Positions 26,436-34,746 of a DNA stretch of 64,000 nucleotides are shown piece after piece. The position numbers and the translations under genes were made by a program. The notes under the pieces are model-generated. The model worked only from the letters and a program-made list of their open reading frames with translations. It had not been told where the DNA came from and made no database searches. The stretch covers positions 3,100,001 to 3,164,000 of the forward strand of contig NZ_CP139976.1 of the NCBI RefSeq assembly GCF_034424625.1, read 5' to 3'. Each line of letters begins with the position of its first letter. Positions within the stretch are counted from its first letter, which is position 1. Source of the DNA: Janthinobacterium lividum (GTDB lineage Bacteria; Pseudomonadota; Gammaproteobacteria; Burkholderiales; Burkholderiaceae_D).

Positions 26436-27134
26436 TTACGCTGCGGCCAGCGCGCTTGCCGCCTCCAGTATCAGCGCCGCCACTTCCACGGGACGCGAGG
26501 CCAGCGAGGCGTGGCTGGCGTTGAGCGTGATGACTTTGCGCGCCTGCAGGCGCGCCGCCATGCGCTCCTGGTTGACGGGGGCAATCATGCGGTCGGCAGT
26601 GGAAATCTGGTACCAGCTGGGTTTATGCTTCCAGGCCGGGTCGCTGACGGTGTCGCCGAAGGTGCTGGCCAGCGGCGCTTTCTGCACCACGCCCAGCACG
26701 GCACCTTCTTCCGCGTCGAGGTCCTGGCAAAAGCTGTCATGGTATTGCCCGGGCTTGACCCACAGGTAGCCGTCGCTGTCGCCTTCCAGATTGGCCGCGC
26801 CGATGGGCGGGTGTTCCTGCGTGATGCTGCCCGGGCTTTCGCCCGCGTCAGGCGCGAAGGCGGCGATGTACACGAGGCCGACCACATTCGGCGCATTGCC
26901 GGCCACGCTGATGACGGCGCCGCCGTAGGAGTGTCCTACCAGTAATACCGGGCCATCGACCTGCGCCACCATCTTGCGCGTGCGCTCGGCGTCGTCGGCC
27001 AGCGACGTCAGGGGCAGTTCGACGGCGCGGATGGCCGTGTGGCCCTGGCGCCGCAATTCGAGGATGACGCGGCTCCAGTGGGCGGCGCCGCCCCAGAAAC
27101 CGTGGACGAGGACGATGGTGGCTTGCTGGCTCAT
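26436..27134 (-). CDS. Alpha/beta hydrolase (EstC/salicylate-esterase-like)
   Basis: 232 residues, no signal peptide. The oxyanion motif VLVHGFWGGAAHW, the nucleophile elbow GHSYGG (Ser69) and a late His in LNASHASLASRP fit small cytoplasmic alpha/beta hydrolases of the EstC/salicylate esterase group. The start has AAGGAG six bases upstream. Substrate not predictable. It is monocistronic as far as can be seen, and convergent with corA. Confidence 0.85.
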   Translation of the reverse strand: MSQQATIVLVHGFWGGAAHWSRVILELRRQGHTAIRAVELPLTSLADDAERTRKMVAQVDGPVLLVGHSYGGAVISVAGNAPNVVGLVYIAAFAPDAGESPGSITQEHPPIGAANLEGDSDGYLWVKPGQYHDSFCQDLDAEEGAVLGVVQKAPLASTFGDTVSDPAWKHKPSWYQISTADRMIAPVNQERMAARLQARKVITLNASHASLASRPVEVAALILEAASALAAA

Positions 27135-27214
27135 GCGGAACTCCTTGTGGTGTAGGAAAACAGCGTAGGCCGCGTGCGTGCCTCAAGGCAAGCGCGCGGC
27201 GGGCAGGTGCACGC

Positions 27215-28282
27215 TCATTGTAGACCTTCCCAGCGCATGGCCTCGATGGCGCCGACCACCGTGCTCTCGTATTCGATGAAGAAATCGCTGTGGAAGCCGT
27301 TGCGTATCACCAGATGGCTGCTGCCGGGCAGGGCGGCGGCCAGGCGGTCGCCGTCGGCCAGGCGCAGCGGGCGGATAAAGTCCAGCAGCGCTTGCGCGTC
27401 GGCCTGGGTGGCGGGATCGGCTTGCAGCAGCCATGGAAACAGGTTGCGCAAGGTGCCGGGATCGACGGTGACGACCAGCGCCGGCGCGCGCACGCGGCGG
27501 TAGTCGGGCGAAAAATTGTGCGCGGCCATGTCCATGGCCCTGGCGATGGCGGGCGGGGTATTCGGCCGCACGGCGCCGCCGGGCAGCACTTCCAGGGCGT
27601 CGCGCCAGTTCGCTTCCAACGCCGGCCACCATTGCTTGTTGATGCGCCTGGCATAGGCGATCGAGGCGTCCAGCGATGCCAGGTCGGCCGGGCCAGGTGG
27701 CGGTTCGTCGAAGGGCGTGGGCTGGGGTTCCTCATAGCCGCCGCTGGCCAGGTAATCGAAGGTCGTGTCCATATAGACGAGTCCCCGCACGCGCTGCGGG
27801 TGGCTGCCGGCGAACAGGGTCAGTTCGTTGCCGGCGATGGAATGGCCGGCCAGGATGATGCGTTGAACCTTCAGTGCGTCCAGCACGGCCAGCAGGTCGG
27901 CCACCAGGGTGGCGGGGGCATACGTCATATCGTTGGCGTCGTTGACGGGCAGCGGCTTGCTGGAGGCGCCATAGCCGCGCCGCGTGACGGCCAGCACGCG
28001 GTGGCGGCGCGCCAGCGCGGGCGCCAGGCTGTCAAAGGCGTGCGCATTGGCGCCCAGGCCGGCCTGCAGGACGATGACATCGGTCTCGCTGTCGGTCGCG
28101 CTGCGCCAGTCGCGCACGTGCAGGCTGACGCCGGGGGCGACGCCGATCTGCCGGTCGATCACCGCCGCAGCGCGCGGCCCGCTGCCGCCGCCACAGGCAG
28201 CCAGGCCCGCCAGGGCGCCCATGCCGAACAGCAAGCGCCTGCGGGCGTGGAAACGGGGGATGGCATCGGTGGTTCTGGTCAT
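27215..28282 (-). CDS. Alpha/beta hydrolase with Tat/lipoprotein-type leader
   Basis: 355 residues from an ATG with AAGGAG at six-base spacing; the frame extends slightly upstream. The leader ARRRLLFGMGALAGLAACGGG combines a twin-arginine-like start with a lipobox ending at Cys30, so the protein is probably exported and lipid-anchored. The hydrolase core has a GLGANAHAFDSLAPAL loop, RGYGASS and the nucleophile elbow GHSIAG (Ser148). Substrate unknown. No operon partner is obvious; it lies between an unrelated hydrolase and the stress-protein/PHA pair, all on the same strand. Confidence 0.8.
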   Translation of the reverse strand: MTRTTDAIPRFHARRRLLFGMGALAGLAACGGGSGPRAAAVIDRQIGVAPGVSLHVRDWRSATDSETDVIVLQAGLGANAHAFDSLAPALARRHRVLAVTRRGYGASSKPLPVNDANDMTYAPATLVADLLAVLDALKVQRIILAGHSIAGNELTLFAGSHPQRVRGLVYMDTTFDYLASGGYEEPQPTPFDEPPPGPADLASLDASIAYARRINKQWWPALEANWRDALEVLPGGAVRPNTPPAIARAMDMAAHNFSPDYRRVRAPALVVTVDPGTLRNLFPWLLQADPATQADAQALLDFIRPLRLADGDRLAAALPGSSHLVIRNGFHSDFFIEYESTVVGAIEAMRWEGLQ

Positions 28283-28382
28283 GCGGTACTCCTTGCTGGA
28301 CGGGGACATGGCCAGTATCGGCGCCGCGCATGAAGTACAGATGAGGGGCGGGTGAAGGAAGGCTGAAGGACCCGCCTGCGCG

Positions 28383-29228
28383 CTAGTGCGACACCAGCAC
28401 CGGCAACGTCATCTCCTGCAGCACGGTGCGCGTGACGCCGCCCAGCAGCGCTTCGCGCAGGCGCATGTGGCCGTAACAGCCCATCACGACCAGATCGCAG
28501 CGCCGCTGCGCGGCCATGGCCAGCAGGGCCGTTCCCACGTCCTGGCCCGGCGGCGTGTCGTGCTGCAGCACCTCGACGTTGACGCCGTGGCGCGCCAGAT
28601 ACAGGGCCAGGTCGGCGCCCGGCTGCTCGCCGTGCGCGGCCGCCTGGGCGTGCGAATTGACGACGGCCAGGGTGACTTGTTGTGCCCGTTGCAGCAGCGG
28701 CAGCGCATCGGTGATGGCGCGCAGCGCTTCGGCGCTGCCGTTCCAGGCCAGCAGCGGATGCTGCGCGATGCCCGCTGGCGCGGCGCAAGGCGCGTGCGGC
28801 ACCATCAGCACGGGCCGGCCGCAATGCAGCATCAGGTATTCGGCCGTGCCGGCGATGACGCGCGACGGCGTATCCTGCGCATCCGTCTGGCCCAGGATCA
28901 GCAAGTCGCAATAGCGCGCCTGCAGCAGCAGCGCGCCTTGCGCATCGTCGTCGACGAAGCGCGTTTCGTAGGCGCCCAGGCCTTCTTCGCGGGCGATGCG
29001 CTCGAAGTCGTGCAAGGCTTCGCTGGCCTGGGTGCGCAGCGCCTGCATCTGCGCCGGCGCAAACTGCAGCGCGTTCACGCCGCCGCCATACGCGTAGCGC
29101 GAGATGCCGCTCATGGCCGAACCGATCAGGTGGGCCCCTTCGGCGACGGCCAGGCGCACGGCCAGGCGGATGCGCTGGGCGCAGTGGCGGGAATTGTCGA
29201 CGTGGACCAGCAGGGTGGTATAGGGCAT
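28383..29228 (-). CDS. Universal stress protein with two Usp domains
   Basis: 281 residues made of two UspA-type domains. The N-terminal one starts YTTLLVHVDNSRHCAQRIRLAVRLA; the C-terminal one ends with the nucleotide-binding motif VMGCYGHMRLREALLGGVTRTVL. GAGGAAAA precedes the ATG. The gene follows the PHA synthase gene by 24 bp, so the two probably form an operon. Tandem Usp proteins are often induced by oxygen limitation in Pseudomonas and related bacteria; the FNR/ANR-like box upstream of the synthase fits that pattern, though this link is inferred. Confidence 0.9.
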   Translation of the reverse strand: MPYTTLLVHVDNSRHCAQRIRLAVRLAVAEGAHLIGSAMSGISRYAYGGGVNALQFAPAQMQALRTQASEALHDFERIAREEGLGAYETRFVDDDAQGALLLQARYCDLLILGQTDAQDTPSRVIAGTAEYLMLHCGRPVLMVPHAPCAAPAGIAQHPLLAWNGSAEALRAITDALPLLQRAQQVTLAVVNSHAQAAAHGEQPGADLALYLARHGVNVEVLQHDTPPGQDVGTALLAMAAQRRCDLVVMGCYGHMRLREALLGGVTRTVLQEMTLPVLVSH

Positions 29229-29252
29229 GGCGTTTTCCTCGGTTGTCGGTTG

Positions 29253-31058
29253 TCAGGTTTGCAGCACGTAGCTGCCCGGTGCATCGCCCAGGGCAATCCC
29301 CATGGACGGTGGCGCCACTTGCGCGCCCGCGCGTTCTTCCAGCCACGCTTGCCAGGCGGGCCACCACGAACCGTCATGGTGCGGCACGTCGCGCTGCCAG
29401 CTGTCCGCGTCGACATAGGGCGCATCGTGGCGGTGCGTGGCCAGCTGGTAGCTGCGGCGCGGCTGGCCCGGCGGCGAGACGACGCCCGCATTGTGGCCGC
29501 CCGAAGTGAGCAAAAAGGTGACGTCCGTGTCGGTCAGCAGCTGCAGTTTATACACGGAGCGCCACGGCGCCACGTGATCCGTCAGGGTGCCGACGGCAAA
29601 GATGGGCGCGTCGATGTCGCGCAGGGCGATGTGGCGGCCCGCCGTGCGGTAGCGGCCTTCGGCCAGGTCGTTGTGCAGGAACAGGCGGCGCAGGTATTCC
29701 GCATGCATGCGGCAGGGCATGCGCGTGGCGTCCCCGTTCCAGGCCATCAGGTCGCTGTCCTGTTCATCTTGTCCCAGCAGGTAGTGGTTCAAGCGGCGCG
29801 ACCAGATCAAATCGTTCGAGCGCAGCAGCTGGAAGGCGCCCGCCATCTGCTTCGTATCGAGGTAGCCCTGCTTCCACATGGCCGCTTCCAGGAAGCTGAC
29901 CTGGCTATCGTCGATGAACAGCGACAGTTCGCCCGGCTCCTTGAAGTCGACCTGCGAGGCCAGCATGGTGAGGCTGGCCAGGCGCGCATCGCCATCGCGC
30001 GCCATCGTCGCGGCGGCGATCGCCAGCAGGGTGCCGCCCAGGCAGTAGCCGGCCGCATGCACCTGCGGCGCGCCCGTGATGCGGGCAACGGCGTCGAGCG
30101 CATCCATCACGCCCAGCTGGCGGTAGTCTTCCAGCGACAACTCGCGGTCTTCTTCCAGCGGGTTTTTCCAGGAAATCATGAATACCGTGTGGCCCTGGCC
30201 CACCAGGTAGCGCACCAGCGAATTGTGCGGCGACAGGTCGAGAATATAGAACTTCATGATCCAGGCGGGCACGAACAGCAGCGGCGTCGCATGCACCTTG
30301 GCGGTGGCGGGAGCGTACTGGATCAATTCGATCAAGTCATTGCGGTAGACCACCTTGCCCGGCGTGACGGCCAGGTTCTGGCCCACCTTGTAGCGGTGCG
30401 CATCGGGGGCATGCGCTCCCATGGCGGCGCGCTGCCAGTCGTCGGCCGCGTGGACCATGCCGCGCGCCAGGCTGGCGCCGCCGCTCTCGAGGGTGGCTTG
30501 CTGTACCACGGGATTGGTCAGCAGGAAGTTCGACGGCGCCAGCATGTCGAGCCACTGGCGCACGGTGAACGTGACGACGTCCTCGTGGTGCGGCGAGACG
30601 CCGCGCACGCCCGTGGTGGCACGGTGCCACCATTGCTGCTGCAGCAAGAAGCCCTGGTAGACGAGGTTGTACGGCCAGCGCCGCCAGGCAGGGTCGTCGA
30701 AGCGCCGGTCCTGCGGCAGCGGCGCGATGCACGGCGGCTCAGTGGCGCTGCCGGCCAGCGCCGATTGCAGCGCGTACTGCTGCCAGTGGCCGATCTTCTT
30801 CCACGCTTCCTGCAGCAGGGTTTGCTGCTTCGACGGCGCCAGCGCCAGGTGGCTGAGCCAGTCGGCATAGGCGTTGCCCAGCGCGGCAGGCGAAATGCCG
30901 CCCGTGAACTTGCCCAGCCAGGCGCTCAGCAGCAGGTCCAGGGTGGCGCCTTCCGGTGCGCTTTCCGGATAGTCGGGCACTGGCACGCCTTGCCAGGCGC
31001 TGCCCAGGCGCTCATGTTCAATGTTGTGTTCCGCGTCGCTCGGCTGCGTCTTGCTCAT
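29253..31058 (-). CDS. phaC: Poly(3-hydroxyalkanoate) synthase (class I PhaC-like)
   Basis: 601 residues. The N-terminal PhaC domain and the alpha/beta hydrolase core are present, with the catalytic triad visible as Cys339 in the lipase-like box GYCLGG, Asp494 in GTLTDHVAPW and His522 in SGGHNAG. Other family motifs are PLLFVPAWIMKFYILDL and FMISWKNP. Joins hydroxyacyl-CoA units into storage polyester. Start has AGGAG at six bases. It lacks phaA/phaB neighbours and sits instead in front of a universal stress gene, so it may be a secondary synthase used under low oxygen. Confidence 0.9.
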   Translation of the reverse strand: MSKTQPSDAEHNIEHERLGSAWQGVPVPDYPESAPEGATLDLLLSAWLGKFTGGISPAALGNAYADWLSHLALAPSKQQTLLQEAWKKIGHWQQYALQSALAGSATEPPCIAPLPQDRRFDDPAWRRWPYNLVYQGFLLQQQWWHRATTGVRGVSPHHEDVVTFTVRQWLDMLAPSNFLLTNPVVQQATLESGGASLARGMVHAADDWQRAAMGAHAPDAHRYKVGQNLAVTPGKVVYRNDLIELIQYAPATAKVHATPLLFVPAWIMKFYILDLSPHNSLVRYLVGQGHTVFMISWKNPLEEDRELSLEDYRQLGVMDALDAVARITGAPQVHAAGYCLGGTLLAIAAATMARDGDARLASLTMLASQVDFKEPGELSLFIDDSQVSFLEAAMWKQGYLDTKQMAGAFQLLRSNDLIWSRRLNHYLLGQDEQDSDLMAWNGDATRMPCRMHAEYLRRLFLHNDLAEGRYRTAGRHIALRDIDAPIFAVGTLTDHVAPWRSVYKLQLLTDTDVTFLLTSGGHNAGVVSPPGQPRRSYQLATHRHDAPYVDADSWQRDVPHHDGSWWPAWQAWLEERAGAQVAPPSMGIALGDAPGSYVLQT

Positions 31059-31082
31059 CCAGGGCTCCTGTCATTTTTTTAC

Positions 31083-31124
31083 AGGGTAGCAAGAGCTTGT
31101 TCAAAAAATTATGATCTACATCAA
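31083..31124 (-). promoter_or_regulatory. Probable FNR/ANR-type promoter of phaC-usp
   Basis: On the minus strand, TTGATGTAGATCAT (31124-31111) matches the FNR/ANR consensus TTGAT-N4-ATCAA at 9 of 10 positions. An extended -10 candidate, TGCTACCCT, has its hexamer at 31088-31083. The box centre is 32 bp upstream of the -10 centre, which would put it near -41.5, the geometry of class II FNR promoters. Predicts induction under low oxygen. Confidence 0.65.
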
Positions 31125-31201
31125 GTTTGGCCGGATGCGTGCGGCAGGCGGCTTGCCACCTGGATGGCAGTTCGAATAAAAGTCATTTAAACGAATATTG
31201 C

Positions 31202-31230
31202 GATTAAAATGATTATATTGAATTTTAATC
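31202..31230. repeat. AT-rich inverted repeat
   Basis: GATTAAAAT and ATTTTAATC form a perfect 9-bp inverted repeat with an 11-bp spacer. Operator-like shape, but no regulator is suggested by the sequence. Confidence 0.5.
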
Positions 31231-31442
31231 CATACGGGTTCGGGCCTGGATGGCGTGAAAAGCTTGCTGTGAACCATTTTTCACTATGGTGGGACCTATT
31301 TTACCCATCGTTCTGCCGGTCGCGGAATAAGAAAAACGATTTTTTCGTGAATTTATTTGTTGTATTTGATAAATTTATGTAGCAAGATGTAGTTAAGCAA
31401 GAAGTGAAGCAAGACCGCTCACGGTGGATAGAGGAGATGGAC

Positions 31443-31682
31443 ATGCATACGAAAATGTCGGCAAGCGGCAGCGAAGAGGCGGGCAAGGGCTATCCACACG
31501 GGGCTGGCGCGGGTGCCGGCAATGCGTCCGTGCGGCGCCTGAAAGCCATTGGCTACCTGGCCCTGTTGCTGGCCATACTGCCGGCCGCAACGTGCATCGC
31601 CATGGGGCGCGCCGGCGTACCGGCGCCGTTCAGCACCGCCTGCGGCGTGGTGTCGTGCGTGGCCGCAGGCCATGCGCTCTAG
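31443..31682 (+). CDS. Small hypothetical membrane-associated protein
   Basis: 79 residues. ATG chosen because GAGGAG lies six bases upstream; an in-frame ATG six bases earlier is possible. After a polar N-terminal third there is one hydrophobic stretch (IGYLALLLAILPAATCIAM), then a short Cys-containing tail (STACGVVSCVAAGHAL). I do not recognise a family. Its stop TAG overlaps the stop of the convergent LysR gene within a CTAG tetranucleotide. The good ribosome site supports a real gene, but no other evidence does. Confidence 0.5.
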   Translation: MHTKMSASGSEEAGKGYPHGAGAGAGNASVRRLKAIGYLALLLAILPAATCIAMGRAGVPAPFSTACGVVSCVAAGHAL

Positions 31683-32581
31683 CACACTGCCTGCGCTTCC
31701 TCGCAGATCCATGCCATGAATGCCTGCACGGCGGGGCGCGTGGCCGCGTCGGGCCGCGCCACCAGGTAGTAGGCAAAGCGCGCGGGCCAGGGCAAGTCCA
31801 GCACTTGCACCAGTCGCCCGGCGGCGATTTCCTCCTGCGCGTACAGCTGCGGCACCAGGGCCAGGCCCTGGCCCGCCTCGGCCGCGCGTATCAATAGAAA
31901 ATCATCTTCGAAGGCCGAGCCGCGCCGCGCCCGCGCCGCATCCGTGCTGTCGTCCGGGGCGCCATGCGCGGCCAGCCACAATGGCCAGTCGGCGCGGTCC
32001 GTATCGTGCAGCAGCGGGTAGCGCAGGCAATCGGCCGGTGTGGCGATGGGCGGCTGGCCCGCCATCAGGGCGGGGCTGGCGACGGGCACCAGCACGGGCG
32101 CCATCAATCGCGTCACCTGCAGGCCCGGATAGTCGCCCAGGCCGTGGCGCAAGGCCACGTCGACCCGGTCGCGGCGCAAGTCGACCAGCGCGGATGTCGC
32201 TTCCACGCGCACCTCGATATGCGGATGGCGCTGGTTGAAGCGACCCAGGCGCGGCACCAGCCACGCGGCGGCAAAGGTGGCGACCGTACTGACGGTCAGC
32301 GTCTGGCGCGCGCCCATGTCTTCCAGCGCCTGGCTGGCGCCGGCGATCTGCGCGAAGGCGCCCAGCAGGGCGGGGTGGACCATGGCGCCCGCCTCGGTCA
32401 GGCGCAAGCCCTGGCGTTCGCGCGTAAACAGGGGCATGCCGACCCGCTCTTCCAGCAGGCGGATCTGCTGGCTGACGGCGCCGGACGTCACGTGCAGCGC
32501 CTCGGCTGCTGCCTTGATGCTGCCGCGCTGGCCCACTTCGACAAAGGCGCGCAGCGCCTGGAGCGGTAAAGGATGCTTCAT
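31679..32581 (-). CDS. LysR-family transcriptional regulator (GcvA-like)
   Basis: 300 residues. N-terminal winged helix-turn-helix (LQALRAFVEVGQRGSIKAAAEALHVTSGAVSQQIRLLEERVGMPLFTR) and a C-terminal effector-binding domain of the GcvA-type (TVSTVATFAAAWLVPRLGRFNQRHPHIEVRV). Divergent from the MFS/GST/LLM operon with a 123-bp shared promoter region flanked by a 14-bp inverted repeat, so it probably regulates that operon and itself. Effector unknown. Confidence 0.92.
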   Translation of the reverse strand: MKHPLPLQALRAFVEVGQRGSIKAAAEALHVTSGAVSQQIRLLEERVGMPLFTRERQGLRLTEAGAMVHPALLGAFAQIAGASQALEDMGARQTLTVSTVATFAAAWLVPRLGRFNQRHPHIEVRVEATSALVDLRRDRVDVALRHGLGDYPGLQVTRLMAPVLVPVASPALMAGQPPIATPADCLRYPLLHDTDRADWPLWLAAHGAPDDSTDAARARRGSAFEDDFLLIRAAEAGQGLALVPQLYAQEEIAAGRLVQVLDLPWPARFAYYLVARPDAATRPAVQAFMAWICEEAQAVC

Positions 32582-32695
32582 CGATATAGTTTTTCTATAG
32601 TTATCCGCGAAAAATCATCGTTTCATTTTCGCTCTGGAAAAACGCATTATAGGGGCATGCGACGTTCTTTTGACGTCGAGTAAAACTATATCGAT
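32580..32695. promoter_or_regulatory. Divergent promoter bracketed by a 14-bp inverted repeat (likely LysR operator)
   Basis: ATCGATATAGTTTT (32580-32593) and its exact reverse complement AAAACTATATCGAT (32682-32695) bracket 88 bp. The left arm overlaps the LysR start codon; the right arm ends 9 bp before the MFS ATG. Within it, TATAG-N5-CTATA (32585-32599) fits the T-N11-A LysR box. Two identical sites at both promoters suggest bridged binding. Confidence 0.75.
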
Positions 32696-32704
32696 AGGAT
32701 CTCC

Positions 32705-34108
32705 ATGTTACTTTCACATCGGCAACTTTGCCTGGTGTTGCTGTGCACCACGCAATTCGTTGCCTTGCTCGACTTTTCCATCACCATGATTCCCTTGCCG
32801 CAAATCCAGCAGAGTCTGGGCTTTACGTCCGGCGGGCTGCAATGGGTGATCAATGCGTATGGCGTGGCCATCGCCGGCTTCCTGCTGCTGGGCGGGCGCG
32901 CGGCCGACATGTTTGGCCGCCGCCGCGTCTTCATCACGGGGCTGCTGCTGTTCACGGCCGCCTCGCTGCTCGGTGGTTTTTCGCACAGCCCGGCCATGCT
33001 GGTGGCCACGCGCGCGCTGCAGGGCTTCGGCGCCGCCATGTTTTCGCCGGCCGCGTTCTCGCTGCTGCTGGCCGTCTTTCCCGAGCCGGCGCAGCGCAAC
33101 CGGGCGCTGGGGGCCTGGACGGCCGTGGCGGCCAGCGGCTTTGTCGCGGGACTGATCCTGGGCGGCTTCATCACGGATATGCTGGGCTGGCGCTGGGTGC
33201 TGTGGATTAACGTGCCCGTCGGCTTGCTGGTGCTGGCCCTGTCGCCGGCCTTGCCCCTGGGCCGGCCCGATGCGGATAGCGCTGCGGCTGGCGGCACGCT
33301 CGATGTGTGGGGTGCGCTGCTGGTGGCGTCGGGCGCGGCGACGCTGGTGTTTGCCTTTGCCAATAGCGAGCATGTGGGACTGGCGCATCCGCTCACGTTT
33401 GCCCTGGTCGCGCTGGCGCTGGCCCTGCTGGCGCTGTTCGTCTGGGTGGAGGGACGGGTGGCCGCGCCGCTGATGCCGCTGGCCGTCTTCCGGCGCCGCT
33501 CCACGGGCGGCGCGAATATCGTCTCCCTGCTGGCCAATACGGCCCTGGGCCCCACCTTTGTCGTGGTGGCGCTGGCCATGCAGGAAGTGCTGGGCTTCAG
33601 TGCCACGCGCACGGGGCTGGGACTGCTGCCGATGGCCTCCGCCTTTACCCTGGCCAGCGCCTGGGCCGGCCCGGCCCTGATCGCCCGCTGCGGCACCAAG
33701 CCCGTCATCATCGGCGGCATGCTGCTGTTCATCGGCGGGCTGGCCATGCTGGGCAGTTCGCTGGCCACGCTGGCTGCCTGGGGCGCCTCCATCCTGCCCG
33801 GCACCGTACTGGCCGGCATCGGCTATGGCCTGGCGTTTCCCGCCTGGACCGTGGCCGGCATCGATGGCGTGCCGGAAGCGGACCATGGCCTGGCGGGCGG
33901 CATGCTGACCACCACGCAGGAGGTCGGGTCCGCCGTGGGCTTGGCCGTGGGCGTGGCTGTCAGCATCGCCGTGCTGGCCGGCGGCGGCACGGCCGCGCAA
34001 GGCTACAGCAGCGCCATCCTCGTTTCCGCCTGCCTGGTCGTGGCAGGCCTGGCGTGCGCCATCGCCATCCTGCCCGGCAAGGCCGCGCGCCAGGAGGCGG
34101 CGCCATGA
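32705..34108 (+). CDS. MFS drug-efflux transporter, DHA2 (EmrB/QacA-like)
   Basis: 467 residues, very hydrophobic, with about 14 predicted membrane helices. The motif-A-like GGRAADMFGRRRVF loop after TM2 and the ARALQGFGAAMFSPAA helix fit the DHA2 proton antiporter group; DFSITMIPLPQIQQSLGF in TM1 is the usual opening. First gene of a three-gene unit: its stop overlaps the GST start by 4 bp. Function is export of a small toxic compound; the substrate is unknown. Likely controlled by the divergent LysR protein. Confidence 0.9.
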   Translation: MLLSHRQLCLVLLCTTQFVALLDFSITMIPLPQIQQSLGFTSGGLQWVINAYGVAIAGFLLLGGRAADMFGRRRVFITGLLLFTAASLLGGFSHSPAMLVATRALQGFGAAMFSPAAFSLLLAVFPEPAQRNRALGAWTAVAASGFVAGLILGGFITDMLGWRWVLWINVPVGLLVLALSPALPLGRPDADSAAAGGTLDVWGALLVASGAATLVFAFANSEHVGLAHPLTFALVALALALLALFVWVEGRVAAPLMPLAVFRRRSTGGANIVSLLANTALGPTFVVVALAMQEVLGFSATRTGLGLLPMASAFTLASAWAGPALIARCGTKPVIIGGMLLFIGGLAMLGSSLATLAAWGASILPGTVLAGIGYGLAFPAWTVAGIDGVPEADHGLAGGMLTTTQEVGSAVGLAVGVAVSIAVLAGGGTAAQGYSSAILVSACLVVAGLACAIAILPGKAARQEAAP

Positions 34109-34728
34109 TGGAACTCTACACCGACAGCTCGCCGAACGGTTTCAAAGCCACGATTGCGCTGGCCGAACTGGGCTTGCCATACCGGCTGCGCCATGTGCGC
34201 ATCGAACAGGGCGAACACCGGCTGCCCGCTTTCCTGGCCCTCAATCCGCACGGGCGCATTCCCGTGCTGGTCGACCACGAGACGGGCATCACCGTGTTTG
34301 AATCGGCCGCCATATTGCTGTACCTGGCCGAAAAAACGGGGCGGCTGCTGCCGAAGGCTCCCGCGCAGCGCTGGGCCGCCATCACCTGGCTGCAATTCCA
34401 CGCGGCCAGCATGGGGCCGATGCTGGGCCAGCGCGTGCATTTCGAGATCGCAGGCGGAGGCGCGAATGCGGCCGCCACGGCGCACTTTCGCCAGCTGTGC
34501 ACCGCCGCGCTGGCCACCATGGATGGCCGCCTGGCGGACAACGCCTACCTGGCCGGCGACGGCTATTCCATCGCCGACATCGCCAGCTTCGGCTGGCTGC
34601 ATATCGCCCGCATCGTCGGCTTCGAACTCGATGACTGGCCGCACGTGGCCGCCTGGTACGCCCGCGTGGCGGCCCGTCCGGCCGTGCAGCTGGGCATCTC
34701 CATTCCCGCGCCCGCCACGGGCGCCTGA
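34105..34728 (+). CDS. Glutathione S-transferase (Ure2p/YfcG-like)
   Basis: 207 residues. N-terminal thioredoxin fold with YTDSSPNGFKATIALAELGLPY and the glutathione-contact segment RIPVLVD....VFESAAILLYLAE; C-terminal helical domain with NAYLAGDGYSIADIASFGWL. AGGAGG lies seven bases before the ATG, which overlaps the MFS stop; a second ATG directly follows. The pairing with an efflux pump and a flavin oxidoreductase suggests a detoxification unit. Confidence 0.9.
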   Translation: MMELYTDSSPNGFKATIALAELGLPYRLRHVRIEQGEHRLPAFLALNPHGRIPVLVDHETGITVFESAAILLYLAEKTGRLLPKAPAQRWAAITWLQFHAASMGPMLGQRVHFEIAGGGANAAATAHFRQLCTAALATMDGRLADNAYLAGDGYSIADIASFGWLHIARIVGFELDDWPHVAAWYARVAARPAVQLGISIPAPATGA

Positions 34729-34746
34729 TTTTGATCAAGGAACAAC

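Larger units (their letters stand above)
31059..31442. other. AT-rich intergenic regulatory region between phaC and a small ORF
   Basis: 384 bp, clearly more AT-rich than its surroundings. It holds the FNR/ANR-like site and a promoter for phaC on the left, an AT-rich 9-bp inverted repeat in the middle (31202-31230), and presumably the promoter of the small gene at 31443. No RNA gene or coding frame with family features is seen. Confidence 0.6.

Noticed and set aside
28386..31190. A 934-codon open frame on the plus strand
   Set aside because: Antisense shadow of the usp and phaC genes; His/Arg/Gln-rich composition and no recognisable domains.
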